From the IMG/VR virus record IMGVR_UViG_3300032220_000171, positions 1-22,524 of that record: a DNA stretch of 22,524 nucleotides; one strand, given 5' to 3'. The stretch is from a virus. Positions 1 to 8,991 of this stretch are shown here, in pieces. Under the pieces are notes generated by a model. The model worked only from the letters and a program-made list of their open reading frames with translations. It had not been told where the DNA came from and did no database searches. The translations under genes were made by a program, and so were the position numbers. Positions within the stretch are counted from its first letter, which is position 1; each line of letters starts with the position of its first letter.

Positions 1-135
1 CTTGATGAAACCGGCGGCAAGAAGATCACGGGTAGCATCGTGATCAACTCCACCGAATACGGCGCCACCGTCGGCGAGCTTGAGATGGTGACGATCAACT
101 TCACCATGAACGGAACAATCACTCTTGGTATCTGA
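1..135 (+). CDS. Tail tube (major tail) protein, C-terminal fragment
   Basis: An open frame enters from the left edge and gives 44 residues before TGA at 133-135. The fragment is rich in beta-strand-forming residues and ends in NGTITLGI. Identity is inferred mainly from position: in lambda-like tail operons the gene directly before the G/GT chaperone pair is the tail tube protein, and the alternating Thr/Ile/Val ending fits a tube subunit. The stop overlaps the next start by one base (TGATG). The start and most of the protein lie outside the window, so no domain can be confirmed. Confidence 0.6.
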   Translation, partial: LDETGGKKITGSIVINSTEYGATVGELEMVTINFTMNGTITLGI

Positions 136-491
136 TGCCTGCTACAACCCGCACCGTTGACCTGCTCACCGGTGCTTTTGATCTGACGCAACGTCGGCGG
201 TTTGACGTGAAGAAAGAGGATGGCACGGTGGTGCTGTCGCTCTACTTCACGCCAATCACCCGCGCTGACCGCAAGCGTGCCACAGGATTGTCTGGCACCG
301 ATGAGGCGCTTGACATCAGCACGCAGATGCTGTGCCACAAGGCTGAGCTTGAAGACGGCACCAAGGCATTCGCCGCAGCTGATGCGGTGAAACTGCAACG
401 GGAACTGCCGGAGCAGGTGCTGAATGAGCTTGAGTTGTTCCTGTTTGGCCTCGGCCAAGCTGAATCCCTGGAGACAGCAAAAAACGACTAG
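135..491 (+). CDS. Tail assembly chaperone, short form (lambda gpG-like)
   Basis: This 118-aa protein sits between the tail tube and tape measure genes, the conserved place for the tail assembly chaperone that binds the tape measure during tail polymerisation. It is mostly helical, rich in Glu and Leu in its second half, and ends in ETAKND. ATG at 135 overlaps the preceding stop. The decisive clue is at the 3' end: codons AAA AAC at 480-485 preceded by A form a perfect -1 slippery heptamer three codons before the stop, with an open frame behind it. Sequence similarity to lambda G is not obvious by eye; the call rests on context plus the frameshift design. Confidence 0.85.
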   Translation: MPATTRTVDLLTGAFDLTQRRRFDVKKEDGTVVLSLYFTPITRADRKRATGLSGTDEALDISTQMLCHKAELEDGTKAFAAADAVKLQRELPEQVLNELELFLFGLGQAESLETAKND

Positions 492-667
492 AAGCCGACA
501 GCTGGCTCTTTTTTGAGTTCTTCCTAGCGACTGAGCTAGGCAAGACCGTGAGCCAGCTGCGGCAGGAGTTGACCGATGATGAGTTCGTGCATTTCGCCGC
601 CTACTACGAGGTAAAAGGCAAGCGCGAGCAACAGGAGATGGACAAGGCAAAACGCCGCAGCCGGTAG
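135..667 (+). CDS. Tail assembly chaperone, frameshifted long form (gpGT-like)
   Basis: A -1 slip at 479-485 joins codons 135-485 to the frame restarting at 485, which runs to TAG at 665-667. The fusion is 177 aa: 117 from the first frame and 60 from the second. The added part begins RLEADSWLFFEFF and ends in a lysine/arginine-rich KAKRRSR tail, with helical, strongly protein-like composition. It has no plausible start codon of its own. In lambda the equivalent GT protein bridges the chaperone and tape measure and is made at a few percent of G. Coordinates span both parts; base 485 is read twice. Confidence 0.82.
479..559 (+). promoter_or_regulatory. Programmed -1 ribosomal frameshift signal
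   Basis: The slippery heptamer AAAAAAC occupies 479-485, phased as A AAA AAC in the zero frame. Thirteen bases later a perfect 10-bp stem can form between 499-508 (CAGCTGGCTC) and 550-559 (GAGCCAGCTG). It encloses a second perfect hairpin, 523-528 (CCTAGC) with 535-540 (GCTAGG), loop 529-534. A weaker 4-bp stem 493-496/504-507 starts 7 nt after the heptamer and competes with the long stem. Heptamer and downstream structure together are the standard architecture; pairings were read by eye and no folding energies were computed. Confidence 0.85.
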
Positions 668-693
668 ACTGACCTCAAAGGTCGGTTCCTGCT

Positions 694-3063
694 GTGGCTG
701 TTGCTGTTGTTGACGTACGGGTAGATAGCTCGTCGGCTGTACGCAATCTGCAGCAGGTTGCCGCATCGTCTAAGCAGGCGGAATCCGCAGCGCAGCAGCT
801 TACGCAGTCAGTCAATGGCACAACAGTCGCCTTGACTAAATCCGGCAAGGAGCTGCATACTGCCGCCAATGGCATGCAGTATTTCATCGATGCTGCTGGA
901 CGCGCACGCAAGGTCAACGGTCAGTTCGTCACTAGCGCCGAGGCTGCAGCAGCTGGGCTTCAAAGACAGGCTTCGGCTGCCCGAAACGCCGGGAGTGCCA
1001 GCGGTTCTGCGCAGTCCGGCATTACTGCGCTTGCTGGCGCGTTTGGACCATTGCTGGCTGCATTCAGCGCAGTGCAAGCTGCGCAGTTTGTCTTTGCCAA
1101 GACTGCCGAGCTTGAAACGCAGACGCGCAGCATTCAGACATTGACTGGCAGCGCACAGCAAGCCAAGCAAATCATTTCTGAGTTGCAAGCCCTTGGCGCA
1201 GTCACGCCATTCACTAGCACCGAGCTAATCGACGCCGCCAAGCGGCTACAAGCGTTTGGTGTTGAGGCAAAGAACGTCGTCGCAACCACCAGGAGACTTG
1301 CGGATGTCAGCGGCGCTACTGGTGCCGAGCTGCAAGGACTGGTCACCGCCTACGGGCAGGTGCAAGCAAAGGGCAGACTCCAAGGAGAAGAACTACTTCA
1401 GTTTCAAGAACGTGGCATCGCGCTGCAAGGCGAACTGCGGAAGATGTATGGCCTATCTGGAGATGAGTTCCAGAAAGCGCTGAGCAAGGGGCAGATCAGT
1501 GCGCAGGCTGTAGAGGTCGCAATTGTCCGACTGACAGAGAAGGGTGGCAAATACGCCAATGGCGCCATCGCGCAATCTGACACGCTGGCAGGCAAGTTCA
1601 GCACGCTGCAAGATGGCATTGATCAGGTTGCAAGAGCTGTCGGCACCAGCCTGACACCAGCACTGAAAGGTGCCTTAGACGTTGCCATTGATCTTGTGAC
1701 CCGAATGGGACAAGCATTTGCAGCATCATCCATAACAGAGAAGGAAAAGCAAGCGATGCTTTCGCGCACACAACAAGCAGTGACGCGAGACTTCGGTCCA
1801 ATGCCTGGCGGCGCATTTGGCATGGGTGAAATCCAGATGAAGTTTGGAGGCAAGGTATATCGTGGACAACCTGCAGAGGTAACAGCGCAGATTACTAATG
1901 CAATGATCAATGCCGAAGTTGCGCGACGTGCGCAAGTCGGACTAACTCCAACACCCACGGCACCAGCCAACACCACTCCTCCGCCGATGCTTGCGCCAGG
2001 TGGAAGCGGTGGAGGCGGGGGCGGAGGCGGTAAGACCGCGTCCAGGGATGCAGAGCAGACGAGGACTGAAAGGCTGCGTGAATCCAGCATTCAGCTGAAG
2101 CTGGCACGCGAGCAGTATGACCTCGAAGGCAAGATCATCGCGGCTCGTCAAGCTGGCTATCAGCCGCTGGTGCTTGCCCGCGAGGCACAGGCCAAGCTGC
2201 TGCAGATCACCCACGACGCCAACAAGGTGGCGATGGACAAGACATTGCCTGCAGCACGGAAGGAAAACGAACTGGCCGTGCTGAAGATCCAAGCTCAAAC
2301 CGTGGCGCGACAGCTTGCAGTTGATGTGCTCACCTATGAGCAAGAGCGCGTCAAAGCAGCGGCTGGCGCGATGCAATCACTGGAGGATGAACTCGGGATG
2401 CAAAACGCCAAGCTGCATGGCGTCGAAGCTGAATACATGCTCAACATTCAAATCCGTGATCTCAAGGCGCAATATCCGGCGCTCAACGAAGCCGACATCC
2501 GCTCAACCATCACCAAGACGAATGCGCTCAAGCAACAGGTCAGTGCTGCCGAGGAATTGAAGTCGCTCTATGCCGACATCGGCATGTCTATCAAGTCCGG
2601 CGTTGTTGATGCGATCCAGTCCGCCATCGACGGCACCAAGAGCCTGCAGCAGGTTGCTGCTGACCTGCTCAACAGCATCGCCAACAAGCTGCTTGACGTG
2701 GCCATCAACATGGCATTGTTCGGTGCCATGTCAGGCACCGGCACCGGCGGCGGCTTGCTTGGTGGGTTGTTCAAGCCTTCTCCAACTCCTCGCGCTCGCG
2801 CCCAAGGCGGCAGCGTCACCGCTGGCCAGCCGTATCTCGTCGGCGAGCGTGGACCTGAGCTGTTCATGCCAGGTCGCAGCGGTGGCATTGCACCAACCGG
2901 CAGCTTTGGTGGTAGTGGCGTCAACGTCACCGTCAACGTGACTACCGGCGGCAGCAGCGTGCAAGGTGATCAGGCGCAAGGCAAGCAACTGGGGTTGGCA
3001 ATTTCGGCAGCGGTACAATCAGAGCTGATCAAGCAGAAACGGCCTGGAGGGCTGCTCGCCTGA
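694..3063 (+). CDS. Tape measure protein
   Basis: At 789 aa this is one of the longest genes here and follows the chaperone pair, as tape measures do. Its length sets tail length; the usual scaling of about 0.15 nm per residue would suggest a tail near 120 nm. Residues about 135-195 carry the tape-measure N-terminal domain signature (TPFTSTELIDAAKRLQAFGV). A Gly-rich linker lies near residues 433-442. A hydrophobic segment near 670-700 precedes the common C-terminal motif around 704-730 (GGSVTAGQPYLVGERGPELF). The start is GTG at 694; AAAGG at 677-681 lies 12 nt upstream, rather far for a ribosome site. The stop overlaps the next start (TGATG). Confidence 0.95.
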   Translation: MAVAVVDVRVDSSSAVRNLQQVAASSKQAESAAQQLTQSVNGTTVALTKSGKELHTAANGMQYFIDAAGRARKVNGQFVTSAEAAAAGLQRQASAARNAGSASGSAQSGITALAGAFGPLLAAFSAVQAAQFVFAKTAELETQTRSIQTLTGSAQQAKQIISELQALGAVTPFTSTELIDAAKRLQAFGVEAKNVVATTRRLADVSGATGAELQGLVTAYGQVQAKGRLQGEELLQFQERGIALQGELRKMYGLSGDEFQKALSKGQISAQAVEVAIVRLTEKGGKYANGAIAQSDTLAGKFSTLQDGIDQVARAVGTSLTPALKGALDVAIDLVTRMGQAFAASSITEKEKQAMLSRTQQAVTRDFGPMPGGAFGMGEIQMKFGGKVYRGQPAEVTAQITNAMINAEVARRAQVGLTPTPTAPANTTPPPMLAPGGSGGGGGGGGKTASRDAEQTRTERLRESSIQLKLAREQYDLEGKIIAARQAGYQPLVLAREAQAKLLQITHDANKVAMDKTLPAARKENELAVLKIQAQTVARQLAVDVLTYEQERVKAAAGAMQSLEDELGMQNAKLHGVEAEYMLNIQIRDLKAQYPALNEADIRSTITKTNALKQQVSAAEELKSLYADIGMSIKSGVVDAIQSAIDGTKSLQQVAADLLNSIANKLLDVAINMALFGAMSGTGTGGGLLGGLFKPSPTPRARAQGGSVTAGQPYLVGERGPELFMPGRSGGIAPTGSFGGSGVNVTVNVTTGGSSVQGDQAQGKQLGLAISAAVQSELIKQKRPGGLLA

Positions 3064-3407
3064 TGGCTACCTTCCCTTCCACACCAGCACCTGCCTACGG
3101 CGCCGAGAAGCGCAGCAGGCCAGCGGTTCGCAGCGTCAAGTTCGGCGACGGCTACGAGCAGCGCTTGACATTTGGATTGAACCAGAACTCGAAGTCATGG
3201 GCACTGGCATGGAACAACATCTCCGAAGCGGACTGCGACACGCTTGAAGCGTTCCTTGATGCACGCGCAGGCCAGGAATCCTTCGATTGGACGCCGCCCG
3301 ATGCGGCAACGTCCTACAAGTGGGTTTGTCGGGAATGGAGCAAGGCGATCCCGTACACCGGCAGGGCCAACCTATCGGCAACGTTTGAGCAGGTGTTCGA
3401 GCCATGA
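3063..3407 (+). CDS. Minor tail protein M-like (tail tip)
   Basis: This 114-aa protein matches the phage minor tail protein family typified by lambda gpM: an N-terminal SVKFGDGYEQR motif, a central region about how long the element is, and a FDWTPP loop followed by Trp-rich strands and a FEQVFEP ending. In lambda, M acts with L, K, I and J at the tail tip, capping the tube near the end of the tape measure. Its ATG overlaps the tape measure stop by one base and its own stop overlaps the next start by four (ATGA), implying translational coupling. The length is normal for the family. Confidence 0.92.
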   Translation: MATFPSTPAPAYGAEKRSRPAVRSVKFGDGYEQRLTFGLNQNSKSWALAWNNISEADCDTLEAFLDARAGQESFDWTPPDAATSYKWVCREWSKAIPYTGRANLSATFEQVFEP

Positions 3408-4297
3408 GCTTCACGGCATGGGCCGCCACTACTGCGTTCGTCGTCGGTGATGTACGCCGCGCCACGACTCTGCAGACCAGTGGCCTTGTCTTCCGTTGCA
3501 CCGTCGCAGGCACCAGTGCCAGCACTGAGCCGGCCTGGCCGACCGACATCGGCAGCGCCATCACCGATGGCACGGCTACCTGGCAGGCGATCAGCAGCGT
3601 CTACGAAGAACTGGCCGCACTGGCACCCAATGCCATCATCGAGCTATTTCAACTCCAGCTGGTCGCTGCACTCCACGGCAGCTCTGACACCTACTATTTC
3701 CATGCAGGCGCCAATGCTGGCGTCACTGGCAACATCGTATGGAACGGTCAGACCTACATCCGTCTGCCGATCCAGGCTGAGGGTTTCGAGTATGGCAATA
3801 CAGGCACCCTGCCGCGTCCGACGCTCAGCGTCGCCAACCTCGGCGGTGAGATCAGCGCCCTGCTGCTGATGGCCAATGCTTTCACGCCAGGCAACGACCT
3901 CGGTGGCGCAGTCGTCACCCGTATCCGCACGCTGAAGAAATTCCTTGATGGTGAGGCGACCGCAGATCCGCACGCGAAGTTCCCAGACGAGATCTGGTAC
4001 ATCGACCGCAAGAGCGCCGAAACCCGCGACGTGGTGCAGTGGGAACTAGCCAGCAAGTTTGACTTAGCTGGTGTAATGCTGCCCAAGCGGCAGATCATCG
4101 CCAATATATGCCAATGGCAGTACCGCTCTAGTGAATGCGGCTACACCGGCAGCAGCTACTGGAACGCCAAGGATGAACCCGTCGGCACCCTCGGCGCTGA
4201 CAAGTGCGGTAAGCGGCTCAGTTCATGCAAGCTGCGCTTCGGCGCCACGGCTGAGCTTCCGTTTGGCTCCTACCCAGGCGCGGGGCTGACGCAATGA
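3404..4297 (+). CDS. Minor tail protein L-like with Fe-S cysteines and an added N-terminal module
   Basis: Residues about 85-297 follow lambda gpL: QAEGFEYG and PRPTLSVANLGGE near the middle, and a C-terminal cysteine domain with C236, C245, C268 and C275 in the contexts CQWQYRSSECGY and DKCGKRLSSC. Lambda gpL binds an iron-sulfur cluster through equivalent cysteines, so the same is expected here. Residues 1-70 are extra compared with lambda: WAATTAFVVGDVRR, then FRCTVAGTSASTEPAWP and DGTATWQA, a small carbohydrate-binding-like module often found in phage tail fibres. Four-base overlaps link both neighbours. The function of the added module is inferred from resemblance only. Confidence 0.92.
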   Translation: MSFTAWAATTAFVVGDVRRATTLQTSGLVFRCTVAGTSASTEPAWPTDIGSAITDGTATWQAISSVYEELAALAPNAIIELFQLQLVAALHGSSDTYYFHAGANAGVTGNIVWNGQTYIRLPIQAEGFEYGNTGTLPRPTLSVANLGGEISALLLMANAFTPGNDLGGAVVTRIRTLKKFLDGEATADPHAKFPDEIWYIDRKSAETRDVVQWELASKFDLAGVMLPKRQIIANICQWQYRSSECGYTGSSYWNAKDEPVGTLGADKCGKRLSSCKLRFGATAELPFGSYPGAGLTQ

Positions 4298-5007
4298 ACC
4301 TAAGCGAACGCCTCAAAACCGAGATCCTGGCTCATGCCAAGGCGGAGGATCCTCGCGAGTGCTGCGGCTTGATCGCCGTGGTGAAGGGTCGGCGTCGGTA
4401 CATCCCCTGCCGCAACATCGCTGCCACACCAGATGAGCACTTCATCCTCGACCCTGCCGACTACGCCGCCGCCGAGGATCAAGGCGAGATCATGGCCGTG
4501 GTGCATAGCCATCCAACCACCCAACCAACGCCATCCCTTGCTGATCGTCTTAGCTGTAACGCCACAGGTCTGCCGTGGATTATCGTCAACCCCAAGATCG
4601 AGGCTTGGGGCGGCTGCGAGCCTGAACATTTCGAGTTGCCCTACGTCGGCAGGGAGTTTGTATTTGGTGTCGTCGATTGCTACTCACTGGTGCGCGACTG
4701 GTATGCCCGCGAGTGGAACCTTCAACTGACCAACTTCGAGCGCCGTGACCTGTTCTGGGAACGCGGCGAAAACCTCTACCTCGACAACTACAAAAGCCAG
4801 GGCTTTCGCCAAATCCCCTTCGCCGAACTCGAGCGCGGCGACTCCGTGCTTATGCAACTTGGCGCGAACCTGCCAAACCACGCCGCCATCTACCTAGGCG
4901 ACCAGCAAATTCTGCACCACGTTCAAGGCAGGCTGTCAAGCCGGGACGTCCTTGGCGGCTACTATGTGAAGAACACGGCCATGGTCCTACGGCATGAAAG
5001 TCGTTAA
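4294..5007 (+). CDS. Tail tip protease K-like (JAB/MPN plus NlpC/P60)
   Basis: The 237-aa protein has the two-domain structure of lambda gpK. Residues 5-115 form a JAB/MPN metalloprotease-like domain with E22 and the zinc motif H71-S-H73-P followed by S81 and D84. Residues about 120-237 form an NlpC/P60 peptidoglycan peptidase domain with the catalytic cysteine at 129 (VVDCYSLV), histidine at 196 (NHAAIYLG) and possible third residue among H208/H209. Both active sites look intact. In lambda-type phages K is needed for tail tip assembly and is thought to help local cell wall cleavage at DNA entry. The end overlaps the next gene by 14 nt. Confidence 0.95.
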   Translation: MNLSERLKTEILAHAKAEDPRECCGLIAVVKGRRRYIPCRNIAATPDEHFILDPADYAAAEDQGEIMAVVHSHPTTQPTPSLADRLSCNATGLPWIIVNPKIEAWGGCEPEHFELPYVGREFVFGVVDCYSLVRDWYAREWNLQLTNFERRDLFWERGENLYLDNYKSQGFRQIPFAELERGDSVLMQLGANLPNHAAIYLGDQQILHHVQGRLSSRDVLGGYYVKNTAMVLRHESR

Positions 5008-5653
5008 GGTCTACGGCGCACTCCGTAAGCTCCTTGGCGGACGATGCCGTTTCGAGTTTGAGGCTGACACACCAGCTCAAGCACTGAAGGCTTTGTGCGT
5101 CAACTTTCCCGACCTCGGCAAATGGTTGATCGACCGCGAGGCTGATGGGATGCACTTTCGTGTCACTGTTGGCCGCGAGAAGATCACCACCGCATCAGCC
5201 GATGGTCTGCTGCTCCCCTGGAGCGAACGCGAAGTATTCAGCATCACACCTGTGATTGCGGGTGCAGGCAGAGGATTGACATCTGTACTTATCGGTATCG
5301 GCCTTATTGCGCTCTCGTTTATTCCATTTGCTGGCGGTGCTTTTGCTGGGGTGGCCGCAGCCGGTGGAACGTTTGGTGGTGCCGCAGCCGCTGGAGCAGC
5401 CATTCCCTTTGCCAGTAACGCCCTATTCGGTATTGGCGCAAGCCTCGTCCTAGGTGGCGTCGCCCAAATGATCTCACCTCAGCCGCAGCTCGGCCTCAAC
5501 ACCGGCAAGGAAGCGGCACGCCTTGAGAGCTTCACCTTCTCAGGCATCGTCAACACCAGCAAGCAGGGAATGCCGGTTCCGATCGCCTACGGACGAGTCT
5601 TTACCGGCTCAGCCGTCATTAGCTCTGGCCTCGACGTGGATCAACTCGTATGA
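4994..5653 (+). CDS. Tail assembly protein I-like
   Basis: The 219-aa product matches the lambda tail I family. Residues 1-90 form a ubiquitin-like beta-grasp segment (KVYGALRKLLG, FEFEADTPAQALKAL, REKITTASADGLLLPW). A Gly/Ala-rich hydrophobic stretch at about 90-160 could insert in or cross a membrane, and a short conserved C-terminal region follows with QGMPVPIAYGR. The beta-grasp domain next to a JAB/MPN protein is the standard K-I pairing of lambda-like tail tips. The start ATG at 4994 lies inside gene K and the stop overlaps the J start (ATGA). Confidence 0.92.
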   Translation: MKVVKVYGALRKLLGGRCRFEFEADTPAQALKALCVNFPDLGKWLIDREADGMHFRVTVGREKITTASADGLLLPWSEREVFSITPVIAGAGRGLTSVLIGIGLIALSFIPFAGGAFAGVAAAGGTFGGAAAAGAAIPFASNALFGIGASLVLGGVAQMISPQPQLGLNTGKEAARLESFTFSGIVNTSKQGMPVPIAYGRVFTGSAVISSGLDVDQLV

Positions 5654-8600
5654 GCTACCTCACTCGCGGCACTCCCGCACACCAACTTATTCGCGGCGCA
5701 GGTGGTGGCGGTGGTGGCAAGGGTGGTGGCGGTGGCCAGCACACACCAACCGAGTCCGATGACTCGCTTCAGTCGGTCCAATACGGCACCGTCCTTGACC
5801 TGATCAGCGAAGGTGAAGTTCAGGGCCTAGACGATGGGCTCAAAAGCGTCTACCTTGACGGAACGCCGATCACGGGCGCTGGCGGCGCCGCCAATTTCAC
5901 CGGCTACACGACTGAATTCAAGTCAGGCACGCAGGCGCAAGCCTACATCGCTGGCACGCAAGGCACTGAGTCGGAAAACTCAGTCAACGTTGAAGCTACC
6001 TATCCAACACCCGTCGTTCGCACGATCACTGACACCGACGTGGATCGGGTGCGCGTCACCGTCCAACTGCCAGCACTCCAGATCATTGAAGACGATGGCG
6101 ACATCGTTGGTCATTCGGTGCGTGTGCAGATCCAGGTGCAGTACAACGGCGGCGGATACAGCACCGTCAAGGATGACACGATCAGCGGCAAAACCACCAA
6201 CAGCTATCAGCGTGACTACATCATCCCGCTGACTGGTGCGTTTCCCGTTGACATCAAGCTGGTGCGCGTCTCGACTGATGAAACCAGCGCCCGGCGCCAA
6301 AACCGCACCTACTGGTTCAGCTACACCGAGATCATCGACGAGAAGCTGCGTTACCCAAACAGCGCCCTTTCTTACCTGCGCTTTGATTCGCGCCAGTTCA
6401 ACAACATTCCACAGCGCAAATATCTAATTCGTGGCATCAAGGTACGCCTTCCCTCCAATGCCACCGTCGATACCACCACCTACAAGGGCCGCGTCACTTA
6501 CAGCGGTGTATGGGATGGCACTTTTAGCGCTGCTACATGGTGCGCTGATCCAGCGTGGTGCCTATGGGACCTTCTCACATCCACCCGCTACGGCGCATCT
6601 ATTCCAGAAGCCAGCCTCGATCGTTATGACTTCTACTCGATAAGTCAATACTGCAACGAGCTGGTCAGCAATGGCTTTGGCGCACAAGAGCCGCGCTTCA
6701 TGTGCCATGTGCTGTTGAACAACCGGGAGGAGGTCTACAACATCATCCAAGAGTTCGTCTCGATCTTCCGGGGCATCGCCTATTACGGCGCAGGCTCCAT
6801 GGTGATCCTGAGCGACAGGCCAAGCGATCCGCAGTACATCCTCGGCCCAAGCAACGTCATCGACGGCAACTTCTCCTACAGCGGCAGTTCGCAGAAGGCA
6901 CGCCACACCACTGCCACGGTTGCGTACCAGTCCTACGAAACCCTCGGTGAAGTTGAGTTCGAGTACGTCGAAGACTCCGATGCGGTCAGCAAGTACGGCG
7001 TCATCAACAAGGATCTCAAGGCCTTTGGGTGCTACAGCCGTGGCCAAGCGCATCGCCTCGGCAAGTGGGCGCTGCTGACCGAGCAGAACCTTACCGAGAC
7101 CGTCAGCTTCGGCGTCAGCATCGACTCAGGCATCGTGCTGCGGCCTGGCATGGTGGTTGGCATCGCCGATCCGGTGAAGTCCGGCGCCAGGCGGTCAGGT
7201 CGCATCACTTCTGCCACGGCTAGCGCCATCACTGTGGACAGCATCAGCGGGCTGCCCACCAACCTCAGCGGTGATCCGACCATCTCGGTGCTCCTGCCGA
7301 CTGGCATTGTCGAAACACGCACCATCAGTGCCATCACTGACAACGTGTTCACGGTCGCCTCAGCATTCAGCGAGGCACCTAATCCGGCTAGTGTCTTCCT
7401 GATCGAAACCACAGATATTCAAAGCAATCTGTTCCGTGTGCTTACTGTGGTCGAGGGCGAGGATGGCGCGTTCTCAGTGACGGCACTGTCATACAACGAC
7501 TCGCTCTATGCCGCAATTGAATCTGACCTGAGCCTGGAGTTCCGGGACATCAGCAACCTGTCGGCCATCCCCGAGCCGCCGAGCTCGATCACCGCCACCG
7601 AGCACCTTTACGTCGATGGCCAGAGCGTGCTTACTGCCGTCGAGCTCAGCTGGATTAGTCCGGTGCAGCGCGTCGATGTTTTCCGCGTCGAGTACCGGCT
7701 GGACAACAACAACTGGAGCCAGCTCGAAATACCATCGCCATCGGTGCGGCTGACTGGCCTCAAGGCTGGCACGCTCTACGTCCAGATCCGCAGCGTCAAC
7801 AGCATCGGCGGTCTGAGCCCGGCTGCCATTGCTGATTTCCCGCTGGTTGGCAAGACAGCGCCTCCAGGTGACGTGCAGAACCTGACGATCGAGGCAATTA
7901 GCGCCAACAGCGCACGGCTGCGGTGGGATCAGACCGTAGACCTTGACGTGAAGACCGGCGGGCGCATCCACATCCGCCACAGCAACCTGACCGATGGCAC
8001 CGCCACATGGAGCAATAGCGTTGATCTGATCCCCGCCAAGAGCGGCGCCGCGACCGAGGCCATCGTGCCATTGGTAGAAGGTGAGATCCTCGTCAAGTTC
8101 GAGGATGACGGCGGCAGGCAGTCGCTAAATGAAACCAGCGTCATCGTTGATTTCCCCGATGCGCTCGGCTATCTTGTCGTCGATGCACGGCGAGAGGATC
8201 AAGACGCGCCACCATTCCAGGGCGCCAAAACGGATGTTTTCTACAGCTCCGACTTTGACGCGCTGACCCTCGACGGCGACGGCAACTTCGATGCCATCCT
8301 CGATCTGGACCTCGTGCCCAGCTTCGACTACCTCGGCAGCATCGTCACACAAGGCGAATACGCCTTTGCCAGCACCCTGGACCTTGGCGCTGCCTACGCC
8401 CTGGACCTCAAGCGCTACTTCGTGACTCGCGGCTTCTACCCGAACGACACGATTGACGCCCGCCTTGACTTGATGGATAGCTGGAACGACTTCGATGGGT
8501 CGGTGGTTGATCAGGTCAACGCCAAACTGCTGCTGCGTTCCACAAATGACAACCCCTCAGGCTCGCCGACGTGGACGAGCTGGCAGGAGTTCGTCAATGG

Positions 8601-8964
8601 CACCTTCCGAGGGCGTGCGTTCCAGTTCAAGGCGCAACTGGAGAGCAGCAACGCCAGCCAGAACATCTTGATTGATGCGCTCGGCTACGAGGCCACCTTC
8701 CAGCGCCGCACCGATCAAAGCACCGCCACGATCGCCAGCGGCGCAGGGGCCAAGTCCGTCACCTTTGATCATCCCTTCTACACGCTCGGCAGCACGGTGT
8801 TTCCGACGATCGGGATCATGGCGCAGAACATGGCCAGCGGTGACTTCTACGAGGTCACCAGCATCAGCGGCACCGGCTTCACGGTGACGTTTAAGAACAG
8901 TGGCGGCACGGCGGTCAACCGTAACTTCACCTACAGCGCAACCGGCTACGGCAAGCAGGTGTAA
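5650..8964 (+). CDS. Tip attachment protein J-like (host specificity protein)
   Basis: This 1104-aa protein is the lambda gpJ equivalent, forming the trimeric tail tip and usually determining receptor contact. The N-terminus has a Gly-rich stretch (residues 17-29) typical of gpJ, then SLQSVQYGTVLDLISEGEVQ, the conserved start of the hub domain. Tyr- and Trp-rich sequence around residues 280-420 (WDLLTSTRYGA, EFVSIFRGIAYYGAGSM) fits the central hub. Two fibronectin type III-like units follow at about 640-733 and 740-835. The C-terminal 200 residues are an Asp/Gly-rich beta region expected to be strain-variable. It is coupled to gene I by ATGA. The family call is firm; the receptor role is inferred. 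Confidence 0.95.
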   Translation: MSYLTRGTPAHQLIRGAGGGGGGKGGGGGQHTPTESDDSLQSVQYGTVLDLISEGEVQGLDDGLKSVYLDGTPITGAGGAANFTGYTTEFKSGTQAQAYIAGTQGTESENSVNVEATYPTPVVRTITDTDVDRVRVTVQLPALQIIEDDGDIVGHSVRVQIQVQYNGGGYSTVKDDTISGKTTNSYQRDYIIPLTGAFPVDIKLVRVSTDETSARRQNRTYWFSYTEIIDEKLRYPNSALSYLRFDSRQFNNIPQRKYLIRGIKVRLPSNATVDTTTYKGRVTYSGVWDGTFSAATWCADPAWCLWDLLTSTRYGASIPEASLDRYDFYSISQYCNELVSNGFGAQEPRFMCHVLLNNREEVYNIIQEFVSIFRGIAYYGAGSMVILSDRPSDPQYILGPSNVIDGNFSYSGSSQKARHTTATVAYQSYETLGEVEFEYVEDSDAVSKYGVINKDLKAFGCYSRGQAHRLGKWALLTEQNLTETVSFGVSIDSGIVLRPGMVVGIADPVKSGARRSGRITSATASAITVDSISGLPTNLSGDPTISVLLPTGIVETRTISAITDNVFTVASAFSEAPNPASVFLIETTDIQSNLFRVLTVVEGEDGAFSVTALSYNDSLYAAIESDLSLEFRDISNLSAIPEPPSSITATEHLYVDGQSVLTAVELSWISPVQRVDVFRVEYRLDNNNWSQLEIPSPSVRLTGLKAGTLYVQIRSVNSIGGLSPAAIADFPLVGKTAPPGDVQNLTIEAISANSARLRWDQTVDLDVKTGGRIHIRHSNLTDGTATWSNSVDLIPAKSGAATEAIVPLVEGEILVKFEDDGGRQSLNETSVIVDFPDALGYLVVDARREDQDAPPFQGAKTDVFYSSDFDALTLDGDGNFDAILDLDLVPSFDYLGSIVTQGEYAFASTLDLGAAYALDLKRYFVTRGFYPNDTIDARLDLMDSWNDFDGSVVDQVNAKLLLRSTNDNPSGSPTWTSWQEFVNGTFRGRAFQFKAQLESSNASQNILIDALGYEATFQRRTDQSTATIASGAGAKSVTFDHPFYTLGSTVFPTIGIMAQNMASGDFYEVTSISGTGFTVTFKNSGGTAVNRNFTYSATGYGKQV

Positions 8965-8991
8965 ACTGTGGGAACAGTGTGCGCCTAATCG

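Noticed and set aside
523-540. Hairpin CCTAGC/GCTAGG as a terminator
   Set aside because: It has no following T-run and lies inside the frameshift extension; it fits the frameshift structure better.
1623-2090. Long minus-strand frame (155 codons) opposite the tape measure gene
   Set aside because: It is antisense to a certain gene, contains a proline run that merely mirrors the Gly-rich linker, and has no family resemblance or ribosome site.
6562-7053. Minus-strand frames of 163 codons opposite gene J (also 7489-7980)
   Set aside because: Antisense open frames are expected opposite GC-rich third positions; they show no domain and cut across a well-supported gene.
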